A stretch of DNA of 64,000 bases. Source: an uncultured Acetatifactor sp. (lineage in GTDB: Bacteria > Bacillota > Clostridia > Lachnospirales > Lachnospiraceae). Positions within the stretch are counted from its first letter, which is position 1. Each line of letters begins with the position of its first letter. The stretch spans positions 104,012 to 168,011 of the forward strand of contig CAJUSI010000081.1 of the NCBI GenBank assembly GCA_910589035.1, in the 5' to 3' direction. A model generated the notes under the pieces. The model ran no database searches. It was given only the letters and a program-made list of their open reading frames with translations, and was not told where the DNA came from. This document shows positions 25,014 to 32,287 of this stretch, piece by piece. Both the position numbers and the translations under genes were made by a program.

Positions 25014-25512
25014 CGTTGTTCCTCGTATTTTCATAAAATTTTTGTATTCCGGCACTTATATCTTCTACTAATAGATCGATGTCTGCCGATATAAGAGAAT
25101 CAATAGTTTTAAATAGAATGGCAGCTAAGACACCTAATAAAGTTGTGGTTAATGCAACCATAAAGTTTTCCATCATGGTTTCAGAAGAATAAGTTACTAA
25201 GGCAGCTACTGTCCCCAGAATTCCTAATAAGGGAAAAACGGCGGTAAAATTGGCATACATTGTATAGCGTCGAATAAGTTTATCTCTTTTGGCAGAAAGG
25301 TCTTTTATTTCAGTATTCGTCCAGGTTGTTGGTGCTTTTACATTATACCGCTTATCAGAAGAAGGCAGTAATGTAGCGTATATTTTTTTAATAAGGCTCT
25401 TCATTCTTGCAAACAGCATGATATTAATTATTATCAGCACAATAATTACTAAATTACCCCAATAGCAAAAGAACAAAGCTATAAGATTAATGACTTTATT
25501 AAGAATGTCCAT
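25003..25512 (-). CDS. MotA/TolQ/ExbB family proton channel subunit
   Basis: A 169-residue membrane protein with three predicted helices at about 8-34, 88-108 and 118-135. The signature FTAVFPLLGILGTVAALV followed by ENFMVALTTTLLGVLAAILF matches the TolQ/ExbB/MotA core domain (PF01618), including the threonines of TTTLLG that line the proton path. It is shorter than typical ExbB, keeping the minimal channel core. The ribosome site AGGAGAAAGGAAATATAA precedes the ATG. It overlaps the ExbD-like gene, a universal arrangement for these pairs. Such pairs energise TonB, Tol, flagella, gliding or Zorya defence; here the output is unknown. Confidence 0.88.
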   Translation of the reverse strand: MDILNKVINLIALFFCYWGNLVIIVLIIINIMLFARMKSLIKKIYATLLPSSDKRYNVKAPTTWTNTEIKDLSAKRDKLIRRYTMYANFTAVFPLLGILGTVAALVTYSSETMMENFMVALTTTLLGVLAAILFKTIDSLISADIDLLVEDISAGIQKFYENTRNNDET

Positions 25513-25695
25513 TTATATTTCCTTTCTCCTGTGTTTTCTCACAATGTGACAACGCTTAATTGACAATATAACATTATGTAAAACCCTAAAACAAAACCAT
25601 GATAAATGTAAAGACGAACATATTGTTTAAGTAGATATTTGGAATAAAGTATGTTTTTTAGCTGAGCATGATAAAAGATAAACTTCAGTAAAGTC

Positions 25696-26376
25696 TCATC
25701 TGCCGTGATATGTAATAACAATCGGTACATTTGGCATATAAACTTTTCCGCCAAAAACAAAAGGTTTCCCATTTACCGTAACGGATTCTACCAATCCTGG
25801 TTTTTGTAATAGGCCCAGGGTAACATCATGCATATTAATGCATGTTATATTGTAGAAGCCTGCGTTTAGAAGTGTCTGCTGTACTGCAACATAGTTTTGC
25901 TCTGAAAGAACTCCCAAATTTTTTGGTGCTCTGACGCCGCCATTTTGCAGTAATTCCCGTTCGATTTCTTTATCTGGTATTACTTTAAAAATTAAATAGG
26001 CGCCACCGCCGACTATGGGACCGCCCACATAGATCAGACAGAGAAATGCAGCCATGCCTCCAAGCGTATCGTTGGTTTTCCAAACAATAAGACATAATAA
26101 GGCAACTACAAAAATGGAACAGATCCAAATATATGTCAGAATTTTTCGAAGCGGATTTTTCTGATTTATTTGTGCTTCCTTTATTTTTAATTCTCTTAGT
26201 CGAATTTCTCCCTCAACTTCAATTTGTTTAAGCTTAGCCTGATCAATTACTTTATGCGTACTGCGGTAATCGTCGAGTTGGATTTTTGTTCCGCAATATT
26301 GACTAAAGGTAAAATCTCTGTTTTCGTCGTCAATTGCAAGACTGGCATTGCAATTAGGACAGTTACATGCTCTCAT
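25696..26376 (-). CDS. Zinc-ribbon membrane protein with PASTA-like C-terminal domain
   Basis: A 226-residue protein. The N-terminal zinc ribbon (Cys6, Cys9, Cys28) has lost its fourth ligand, since the usual CxYC reads SQYC. A charged helical region (about 45-75) resembles a coiled coil. Two transmembrane helices lie at about 80-100 and 108-130. The C-terminal 90 residues (NYVAVQQTLLNAGFYNITCINMHDVTLGLLQKPGLVESVTVNGKPF in outline) follow a PASTA-like pattern seen in many Firmicute zinc-ribbon proteins. AAGGAGG precedes the ATG. It is first in the ExbBD-like cassette but 183 bases before the next gene, so joint transcription is likely but unproven. Confidence 0.7.
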   Translation of the reverse strand: MRACNCPNCNASLAIDDENRDFTFSQYCGTKIQLDDYRSTHKVIDQAKLKQIEVEGEIRLRELKIKEAQINQKNPLRKILTYIWICSIFVVALLCLIVWKTNDTLGGMAAFLCLIYVGGPIVGGGAYLIFKVIPDKEIERELLQNGGVRAPKNLGVLSEQNYVAVQQTLLNAGFYNITCINMHDVTLGLLQKPGLVESVTVNGKPFVFGGKVYMPNVPIVITYHGR

Positions 26377-26547
26377 AAAAACCTCCTTGAAACATAGTAT
26401 TTATTCAATAATCGATAAAGTGCATACACATTCACTGATACGGATAGTCTGGGTTATGCACACTATAACAATAACAGGACATAAGTCTCCATTGCCCCAG
26501 CTTTCACATCCTGCGCAATACAAGGCGGTGCATCCAAACCTATTTTA

Positions 26548-26575
26548 CCATATTCCCAAAGATATGGGAATATGG
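26548..26575. promoter_or_regulatory. Inverted repeat, candidate operator
   Basis: CCATATTCCC and GGGAATATGG form a 10-base perfect dyad with an 8-base centre. An outer CCAAAC/GTTTGG pair extends it. It lies about 44 bases before the small HTH gene, in the divergent space toward the zinc-ribbon gene, so it may control both directions. Confidence 0.6.
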
Positions 26576-26618
26576 AAGTTTGGAAAATGCATGTAAAATT
26601 TATTATGAGGTGGTGTCG

Positions 26619-26819
26619 GTGATAACGTTCGATCCGTTGTGGAAAACTCTGAAAGAGAAAAAAATAAGCCAATATGACCTTCTGAATAAATTTAAAATGA
26701 GCAGGGGCATGCTTGACAATCTCAAGCATGACAGGAGTATCACGCTTAATACACTGAATGACCTCTGCAATATGCTGGACTGTGATGTTGCAGACATCAT
26801 TGAATATAACAGAGATTAA
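26619..26819 (+). CDS. Small Cro/C1-type HTH regulator
   Basis: A 66-residue single-domain DNA-binding protein of the Cro/C1 (HTH_26-like) type: ITFDPLWKTLKEKKISQYDLLNKFKMSRGMLDNLKHDRSITLNTLNDLCNMLDCDVADIIEY. The GTG at 26619 is chosen because GAGGTGG stands about six bases upstream and homologous domains begin here. It is divergent from the ExbBD-like cassette and behind a strong inverted repeat, suggesting autoregulation and possibly control of the cassette. Small stand-alone repressors of this kind often accompany accessory islands. Confidence 0.8.
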   Translation: MITFDPLWKTLKEKKISQYDLLNKFKMSRGMLDNLKHDRSITLNTLNDLCNMLDCDVADIIEYNRD

Positions 26820-27278
26820 GGCCGATAGGTTTTGATCATTATTAAGTTTTGCTTATTTCGCTTTTGGCATTTTCGTTTTTATACTTTATCTGGTAGTTCA
26901 AAATGAATCAAATGTTCCCGGGGAAATTTACAAAATGTTTATCTGCCGTTTTTATCAGCTTAAAATTGCACGCAGCGTGCAGTCAAGACATATTAACAGA
27001 AATTTTTGTACAGACTTTGGATTTCTTTCGCTTGCATTGCGGTTTCGCATTTCTACCTTTCGACTGGTCTTTGGGCATGTATCTTCCGTTTTGTGTTTCT
27101 TTTTTCCAACTGATCTCCGGGTATGTAATTACAGCATAAATAGGCATTTCTAATTACTTGCCGGAAACAGGAGCTTCCTGTATAATACAAACATAGGGAA
27201 TCCCAAGAAAGGTGGTTGATAAAAAGATACCTCAGAGTAAAATAAGATTACTGACTTAGCCGGTTAGTAAAAATCTTA
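26820..27278. other. AT-rich gap with orphan MerR-type site and IS110 left end
   Basis: No convincing gene was found. It holds the second MerR-type promoter-like site (26957-26986) and, from about 27190, the non-coding left end of an IS110-type element. That end includes a stem pairing AATAAGATT (27240-27248) with AATCTTATT (27272-27280). Confidence 0.45.
26957..26986 (-). promoter_or_regulatory. Second MerR-type promoter/operator, apparently orphan
   Basis: On the minus strand TTGACT and TAAGCT are again separated by 18 bases, with the palindrome TGCACGCTGCGTGCA in the spacer. Geometry and flanks match the site at 23384-23413 nearly base for base. No open frame follows on the minus strand, so it is either a relic or drives an untranslated RNA. 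Confidence 0.6.
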
Positions 27279-27527
27279 TTGAACAGAGAGGTATCTAAGA
27301 TAAATTGTAACACACAAAACGCAAAAATTGCATCCATAACTGAAAAAACTTTGATTGTTGGAACCGATGTGGGGAGCGAGACCCATTACGCAAGAGCATT
27401 TGACTGGCGCAACTACGAGTACACCAGGAAACCGCTGGAGTTCAGCAACACCGAGGCCGGCTTCCAGACACTGAAGGCATGGGTGGAGGACATGGCAAAG
27501 AAGCATGGTAAGACGGCTGTCTGCTTC
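27279..27527 (+). pseudogene. IS110 family transposase, N-terminal fragment
   Basis: About 80 residues match the start of IS110/IS116/IS902 (DEDD) transposases: EKTLIVGTDVGSETHYARAFDWR, then NTEAGFQTLKAWVEDMAKKHGKTAV. The first catalytic Asp (GTDVGS) is present. Homology stops near 27525 where the frame runs into unrelated sequence, so the RuvC-like core and the C-terminal Tnp domain are gone. The expected ATG near 27301 reads ATA. The element is dead, but its left flank survives and could retain a relic of the bridge RNA known for this family. Confidence 0.75.
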
Positions 27528-27664
27528 GTGTACCCTCCACCCTCTATTTTCGTACCAGATACAGAGAAATGTCCATCTCCTTGGCTCATTCATCTGAGAT
27601 ATAAACTTTAAAATTCCTTGATTTTTTGAGAAAAATCACTTGACAATACAGGGAGGTTTTGTAA

Positions 27665-28423
27665 ATGAATACAAATGAATTTATGAAACAAATTTATGCT
27701 TACGAAAAAGAACTAGGAAATTCAGAAAATATTTTGAAAGGAGATTTATTAAAAGAAGAAGAAAGAGAATTTATTTCGGAAAATTCAAATGCATTTTTAT
27801 TTGGTTTAATTGCAGACCAGTCAGTCAAGGCTGAAACAGCTTGGTCTTTACCATATAAACTGAAAGAAAGAATGGGTACTTTTGAAATAAAAGATATAGT
27901 TTCAAAATATAGTATGGATAATATACAGCAATTTATTAAAGATAAACCAGCTCTTCATCGTTATCCGACTAATATAGGAAAATATCTGTATCTTGCAGCT
28001 GAGAAGATAATGAATGAATATGCTTCTAATGCTAAAAATATATGGTTTAATCAGCCAGCCAAGATTATAGTAAAACGGTTAGAAGATTTTAAGGGAATAA
28101 GCCATAAAAAAGCATCTTTAGCTTGTCTCCTTTTGATTAGAGATATGAATTTAAATATAGAGGATAAAGAAAATGTAGATATAATTTATGATATACATAT
28201 AAGAAGAATTTTTTTAAGAGCAGGATTTTGTGAGAAAGATACTTTAAAGGATGTAGTCGAGGGCGCAAAAAAACTATATCCTGAGTTTCCGGGATATTTA
28301 ACATCAGCATTTTGGGCAATTGGAAGAGAGATATGCAGGCCGTCTAATCCGTGTTGTGATAAATGTCCAATAAGAGAATTTTGCAAAAAACAAATAGAAT
28401 TAGGAGACAATATACATGCTTGA
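27665..28423 (+). CDS. Endonuclease III-like DNA glycosylase/lyase
   Basis: A 252-residue HhH-GPD superfamily protein. The C-terminus carries the iron-sulfur loop with exact spacing C-x6-C-x2-C-x5-C (CRPSNPCCDKCPIREFC). The hairpin FKGISHKKASLACLLL contains the catalytic Lys equivalent, and YDIHIRRIFLRAG holds the catalytic Asp. It therefore probably removes damaged or modified bases and nicks the strand. It is longer than Nth and diverged in the N-terminal 60 residues, so it may be a specialised mismatch or modified-base glycosylase rather than housekeeping nth. The gene is strikingly AT-rich and sits between IS110 and IS630 remnants, so it is likely horizontally acquired. No methyltransferase lies next to it. 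GGGAGG precedes the ATG. Confidence 0.82.
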   Translation: MNTNEFMKQIYAYEKELGNSENILKGDLLKEEEREFISENSNAFLFGLIADQSVKAETAWSLPYKLKERMGTFEIKDIVSKYSMDNIQQFIKDKPALHRYPTNIGKYLYLAAEKIMNEYASNAKNIWFNQPAKIIVKRLEDFKGISHKKASLACLLLIRDMNLNIEDKENVDIIYDIHIRRIFLRAGFCEKDTLKDVVEGAKKLYPEFPGYLTSAFWAIGREICRPSNPCCDKCPIREFCKKQIELGDNIHA

Positions 28424-28460
28424 AATGCTGAATAATACCAGTGCTATATCCGGCTGGTTT

Positions 28461-28988
28461 TTAAACTATAACTGGATACAACCTGGCTAACTTAATTCGT
28501 GCATCCTGCGTCTTAAACTGCCAGTTGATTTTTGCACATTCTGCATTACGCCTGATAGTCCATGCACGAACCTGCTGTTTAAAGCTTTCCAAATCTGGCA
28601 GCGGCTTCCCCAGGGCCTGGCGGCTCATGATGCCGATTTCAATCTCTGCCATGTCCAGCCGACTCCCATGTTTTGGCGTGTAATGCCATTCAAAGCGTTC
28701 TGCCAGTCTGCGTGCTTCTTCCGGCGGGAAGGCCTTATATAATGAAGCCGGAGAATGGGTATTTAGATTGTCGGTAACAAGGACTATTTTTCCGTCCGTG
28801 GGTACAGGGTGTCGGAAGTATATTGGAGAATATCTGCAAAGTCCAGTGCTGTGCGAGTCTGCGTCACAACAGTTTCCCTCCTGCCTGCCAGGGGTTCGGA
28901 AATCATGAATACATCAGCATCACCGTTTCGGACATACACGGAATCTACTTTTTCAGGTTGGCCCGGTTCGCAGGGGATGCGGGCATAT
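28461..28988 (-). pseudogene. IS630 family transposase remnant
   Basis: The minus strand encodes the C-terminal half of an IS630-type DDE transposase. First comes IPCEPGQPEKVD and NGDADVFMISEPLAGRR, then after a frameshift near 28800 KIVLVTDNLNTHSPASLY (catalytic Asp) and WHYTPKHGSRLDMAEIEIG with the final Glu, ending AKINWQFKTQDARIKL. The N-terminal helix-turn-helix part is missing beyond about 28988. Frameshift plus truncation make it inactive. IS630 transposases cut at TA, which is of interest because the 172-bp MITEs show TA duplications, although no matching ends are seen here. Confidence 0.85.
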
Positions 28989-29036
28989 CAGATAATAAAG
29001 GAGTCAAATATAATTTTTCGGATTCCAAACCCCGTC

Positions 29037-29097
29037 TTGACAATATCGTCTCAAAGTGGTATTTTATATTTACACACGACATGTCGAGGTACGACAT
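29037..29097 (+). promoter_or_regulatory. Promoter with PadR-type operator
   Basis: TTGACA (29037-29042), 17 bases, then TATTTT (29060-29065). Just downstream lie CGACATGTCG (29077-29086) and the overlapping dyad ATGTCG-5-CGACAT (29081-29097), resembling ATGT-N8/9-ACAT PadR operators. It fits autoregulation of the padR-like gene and the ABC exporter downstream. Confidence 0.65.
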
Positions 29098-29124
29098 ACC
29101 ATCTGTAAACATGACGCGTAAAGA

Positions 29125-29184
29125 GATGCCGCATAAAGCGATGCCGCACAAGGCGATGCCGCACAAAGCCACGCCGCATATTGG
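29125..29184 (+). repeat. Four 15-bp tandem repeats in PadR-operon leader
   Basis: Units of the form GATGCCGCACAAAGC start at 29125, 29140, 29155 and 29170, the last decayed. They lie in the untranslated leader between the operator and the padR-like start codon. Confidence 0.7.
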
Positions 29185-29276
29185 CAAGCCGCAAAAGCTC
29201 CGTCGCATGGCAATATGCCGCAGCAAAACATACCGTGTGAGGATACGTCGCGCAAAGACAGAAAGGAGAGAGCTGA

Positions 29277-29642
29277 TTGAGAGAAGCCCTGCGCAAAAAA
29301 TATATTCCCATGACGGAAACCATCTATTACACCCTTTTATCGGTTGTGATTCCAAGGCACGGATATGCCATCATGCAGCATGTGAGCAGCCTGACAAAGG
29401 GAAGGATACTCCTTGGCACAGGCACACTTTATACCATGTTGGGCAGGCTGACATCCGACGGCATGATCCGGGTGCTTCCCGACAGTGAGAAGAAGATCTA
29501 CCAGATCACCGATATCGGTCTGGAGCTGCTGCGGGAGGAGACCAGGCGCCTGGAGCTGCAGCTGAAGGACGGGCGAAAAATTCTGTCAGGGGGGGTGTTT
29601 CCGGTTCTGGATGTGGAAAACGGGCAGGAGGCGACAAAATGA
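29277..29642 (+). CDS. PadR family transcriptional regulator
   Basis: A 121-residue PadR-type repressor. The winged HTH is clear: TETIYYTLLSVVIPRHGYAIMQHV, then LTKGRILLGTGTLYTMLGRLTSDGMIRV and the wing KKIYQITDIGLELLREE, with a C-terminal dimerisation helix. The start codon is TTG at 29277, set by AAGGAG eight bases upstream. It precedes an ABC-2 type exporter, a very common arrangement in which the exporter's substrate releases the repressor. A dyad at 29077-29097 is the likely operator. Confidence 0.9.
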   Translation: MREALRKKYIPMTETIYYTLLSVVIPRHGYAIMQHVSSLTKGRILLGTGTLYTMLGRLTSDGMIRVLPDSEKKIYQITDIGLELLREETRRLELQLKDGRKILSGGVFPVLDVENGQEATK

Positions 29643-29714
29643 TTTCAATATTTACGCATTTGGTTCTGTTCTTACAGGAAAGGGAACCGATGCGGGAAAG
29701 GCATAGGTATAGGA

Positions 29715-30632
29715 ATGAAACTGGAAGTGAAAGGTATTCGTAAAAGCTTCGGAGACAAGGAAGTGCTCCACGGTGTGAGCTTTCAAGTGGAGGGAGGAAA
29801 GGCGCTGGGGCTGCTGGGCAGAAACGGAGCGGGTAAGACCACCACGATCCGCATATTAATGGATGTGTTCCATGCGGACAGCGGAGAGATTCTCCTGGAC
29901 GGCGCTAAGTTTGTACCCTCCAGACATCAGATCGGCTATCTGCCGGAGGAAAGGGGGCTTTATCCCAAGAGAACCGTCATTGATCAGATGGTATATCTGG
30001 CGAATCTTCGGGGCCTGAAGCCCAGGGAGGCGAAGGAGAGTGCGAAGAAATGGCTGGCCAGGCTGGAGATAGCGGAGTATGAGACCAAGAAGCTGGAGAC
30101 CCTGTCCAAAGGAAACCAGCAGAAGGTGCAGCTTGCCGCCACCTTGGTGAGCAATCCGGGGATCGTGATTCTCGACGAACCCTTCAGCGGTTTGGACCCG
30201 GTAAATTCACAGATCCTGAAGGATGTGGTGAACGAGCTGATAGGAGAGGGAAGGCTCGTGATCTTCTCCAGCCATCAGATGAGCTATGTGGAAGAGTTCT
30301 GCGATAATATCGCTATCATCAACCAGGGCGAAGTGGTGCTGGCAGGCGATCTGAAGGAGATCAAAAAGGAATACGGGAAAAATCGTCTGGTGCTTGCGGC
30401 CGAGAATTATACCATGGAGCAGCTGGCAGGCAAGGTGGAAAAGGAATGGCCGGAGCTTGTGGAGATATCGGGCAGGAATAAGGAATTTCTGATTCTGGAG
30501 CTGAAGCCGGGGGTGGACAGGAAAGGCCTTCTGGCAAAGCTTGCGGGAGCGGATATGGAAGTGGAGAGATTCGGACGCTATGAGCCGTCCCTGAACGACA
30601 TTTTTGTGAGGAAGGTAGGGGAGGAAGAATGA
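29715..30632 (+). CDS. ABC transporter ATP-binding protein (NatA-like)
   Basis: A 305-residue cytoplasmic ATPase of an ABC-2 type exporter. Walker A is LLGRNGAGKTTTIR, the signature is LSKGNQQKVQLAATLV, Walker B is IVILDEPFSGLDP and the switch histidine is in FSSHQMSYVEEFCD. The C-terminal 80 residues form the DUF4162-like accessory domain seen in NatA and drug or lipid exporters. SNPGIVIL and the GNQQK form of the signature match the NatA branch. It overlaps the permease start by four bases. Control by the upstream PadR protein suggests export of a toxic or antimicrobial compound, or of sodium. Confidence 0.93.
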   Translation: MKLEVKGIRKSFGDKEVLHGVSFQVEGGKALGLLGRNGAGKTTTIRILMDVFHADSGEILLDGAKFVPSRHQIGYLPEERGLYPKRTVIDQMVYLANLRGLKPREAKESAKKWLARLEIAEYETKKLETLSKGNQQKVQLAATLVSNPGIVILDEPFSGLDPVNSQILKDVVNELIGEGRLVIFSSHQMSYVEEFCDNIAIINQGEVVLAGDLKEIKKEYGKNRLVLAAENYTMEQLAGKVEKEWPELVEISGRNKEFLILELKPGVDRKGLLAKLAGADMEVERFGRYEPSLNDIFVRKVGEEE

Positions 30633-31882
30633 GAAAATTTTCCGTTGTCTTAAAATATGAATTAAAAGAATATTTTACCAATAAGGTATTTATGGGTCTG
30701 ACGCTGTTTCTGGCCCTGCTGGGAGCGGCTGCATTGTTCCTGCCCCGATTCGTGGATCTGTCCGGGCTTACCGGGGTGCAGGTGACGGAGGAGGCAGATC
30801 AGGGGGAGACCTCTCCCTCCGAGGAAGAGAAGGAAGTATTCCTGTATGTGGACAAAGCGGGAGTGGTGAGGCCGGAGATTCTGCAGCAGTTCTTTCCGCA
30901 TGTCAGCTGGCAGGAAGCGGCTGATGAGACCTCTGTGAAAACCAAAGTGGAAGCTGAGGAGGCGGGAGCAGGTTTCGTGGTGACCGGACCCACCGAATAC
31001 GAATATTATATTTTCAACAAATCCATGGATGACAGGAATACCGCTGCCTTTGATCAGGCCATGCAGTGTTTTTACCGCATGGACTATGCGGATACAACGG
31101 GATGGAATTTAGAGGAAATTGACGCCGTATACAATATGCCCATTACCGTGACGGAGCAGGTGCTGAATAAGGACTCCGGAAGCAATTACTGGTACTGCTA
31201 TATCCTGGTCATCATAGTATTCATGCTCATTGTATACTACGGCCAGATGATTGCAGTCTCCGTCACCAATGAAAAGAGCAATCGCGCCATTGAGGTGCTG
31301 GTGACTTCCACTTCCCCCAACAGCCTGCTGTTCGGCAAGGTGATTGCGGGAGCCATAGGGGGCGTATTCCAGATGGGCATACTGCTGGGAGCAACATTGC
31401 TCTCCTATCAGATAAACAGGGAGCAGTGGGGCGGTGTTCTGGACATTTTCCTGCATATTCCCACGGAGGTGATACTGGCATTCGCCTTCTTCGGACTGGG
31501 CGGATATCTGTTCTATGCTTTCCTGTACGGCGCTATGGGAGCGCTTGTCAGCAAGACGGAGGATGTGAGCAAAAGCGCTTCCGGCCTGATGATCGTGATC
31601 ATGATCGTATACTTCTTCTCCCTGGTTCAGTTAAGCAATGTGGACGGAAGCGTCATGAAGGTGCTGTCCTTCCTGCCGGTCAGCTCCTACAGCACCATGT
31701 TCGCACGCATCGGCATGGGAACGGTAGCTCTGTGGGAAATCATCGTATCTTTCCTGATACTGGTGGCCTCCATTTTCGGAGCAGGAATCCTTGGAGCAAA
31801 GCTGTATCGTATGGGAACGCTGCGCTATGGGAACCCGATTAAGCTCAGCACGGCGTTGAAGGACCTGAAAAAGAGCGAATGA
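30629..31882 (+). CDS. ABC-2 type transporter permease (NatB-like)
   Basis: A 417-residue membrane protein. One N-terminal helix (VFMGLTLFLALLGAAALFL) is followed by a large extracellular domain of about 140 residues and then five or six helices in the C-terminal half. The motif VTNEKSNRAIEVLVTSTSPNSLLFGKVI is the conserved ABC-2 coupling region of NatB/YhaP-type permeases. Its ATG overlaps the ATPase stop codon, so the subunits are made together. The protein closes the padR-ABC operon; the downstream gap holds repeat elements. Confidence 0.92.
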   Translation: MRKFSVVLKYELKEYFTNKVFMGLTLFLALLGAAALFLPRFVDLSGLTGVQVTEEADQGETSPSEEEKEVFLYVDKAGVVRPEILQQFFPHVSWQEAADETSVKTKVEAEEAGAGFVVTGPTEYEYYIFNKSMDDRNTAAFDQAMQCFYRMDYADTTGWNLEEIDAVYNMPITVTEQVLNKDSGSNYWYCYILVIIVFMLIVYYGQMIAVSVTNEKSNRAIEVLVTSTSPNSLLFGKVIAGAIGGVFQMGILLGATLLSYQINREQWGGVLDIFLHIPTEVILAFAFFGLGGYLFYAFLYGAMGALVSKTEDVSKSASGLMIVIMIVYFFSLVQLSNVDGSVMKVLSFLPVSSYSTMFARIGMGTVALWEIIVSFLILVASIFGAGILGAKLYRMGTLRYGNPIKLSTALKDLKKSE

Positions 31883-32058
31883 TATTCGGCAATGCCGTTC
31901 GACGGACACATTGCCGGAAAGCGGCCGGAAGGCAGCTGACAGGGCAATGCAGGGAATTATCCCGCAGAATATATACTGCACACCGGTTAAATTTGCAGTG
32001 CAACCCGACTGCAGACCGCCAGCCAAATACTTTCCCGGAGACACCGCTGTAAATCCTG

Positions 32059-32139
32059 GAGCATGTTTGAAAATTGCTTTCTGCCGGATGTGCGTCAAAA
32101 TTTGTGGGAGATTTGGGTCAAATGAAGGGCGCATAGCGG
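32059..32139 (+). repeat. 172-bp MITE-like element, truncated copy 3
   Basis: It begins GAGCATGTTTGAAAATT and follows copy 2 (14441-14612) closely for 81 bases through GGGCGCATAGCGG. The right half is missing, and the sequence passes into another inverted-repeat element at 32156. Confidence 0.75.
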
Positions 32140-32155
32140 TCTGCAGTATAAAACG

Positions 32156-32250
32156 ATGCTGCCGGGAAATGCTGTCAACATACGATATGGGATTGTGAGC
32201 TCCAATGGGCTGCAACATATTGTGGAAGGACAGTTATTTCCCGGCAGCAT
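32156..32250. repeat. 95-bp element with 21-base inverted ends
   Basis: The arms ATGCTGCCGGGAAA-TGCTGTC and GACAG-TTATTTCCCGGCAGCAT pair almost completely. The 50-base centre is non-coding. It starts 17 bases after the truncated MITE and may have replaced its right half. Confidence 0.55.
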
Positions 32251-32274
32251 TTAAATACAGGACTTTTTCCTGTA
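32250..32274 (-). terminator. Terminator for GGDEF gene
   Basis: On the minus strand TACAGGA-5-TCCTGTA is followed by TTTAAAT, 14 bases after the stop codon of the gene at 32288. The stem is short. Confidence 0.45.
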
Positions 32275-32287
32275 AAAAACGATAGGA

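Noticed and set aside
23564..26376. Zorya defence system
   Set aside because: The ExbB/ExbD-like pair recalls ZorAB, but the ExbD-like protein lacks an OmpA-type domain, ZorA's long tail is missing, and no ZorC, ZorD or ZorE is encoded.
28823..29488. 221-codon plus-strand open frame with MPHKA repeats
   Set aside because: It runs antisense to the IS630 remnant and into padR in another frame. The MPHKA repeats only reflect the 15-bp tandem DNA repeat.
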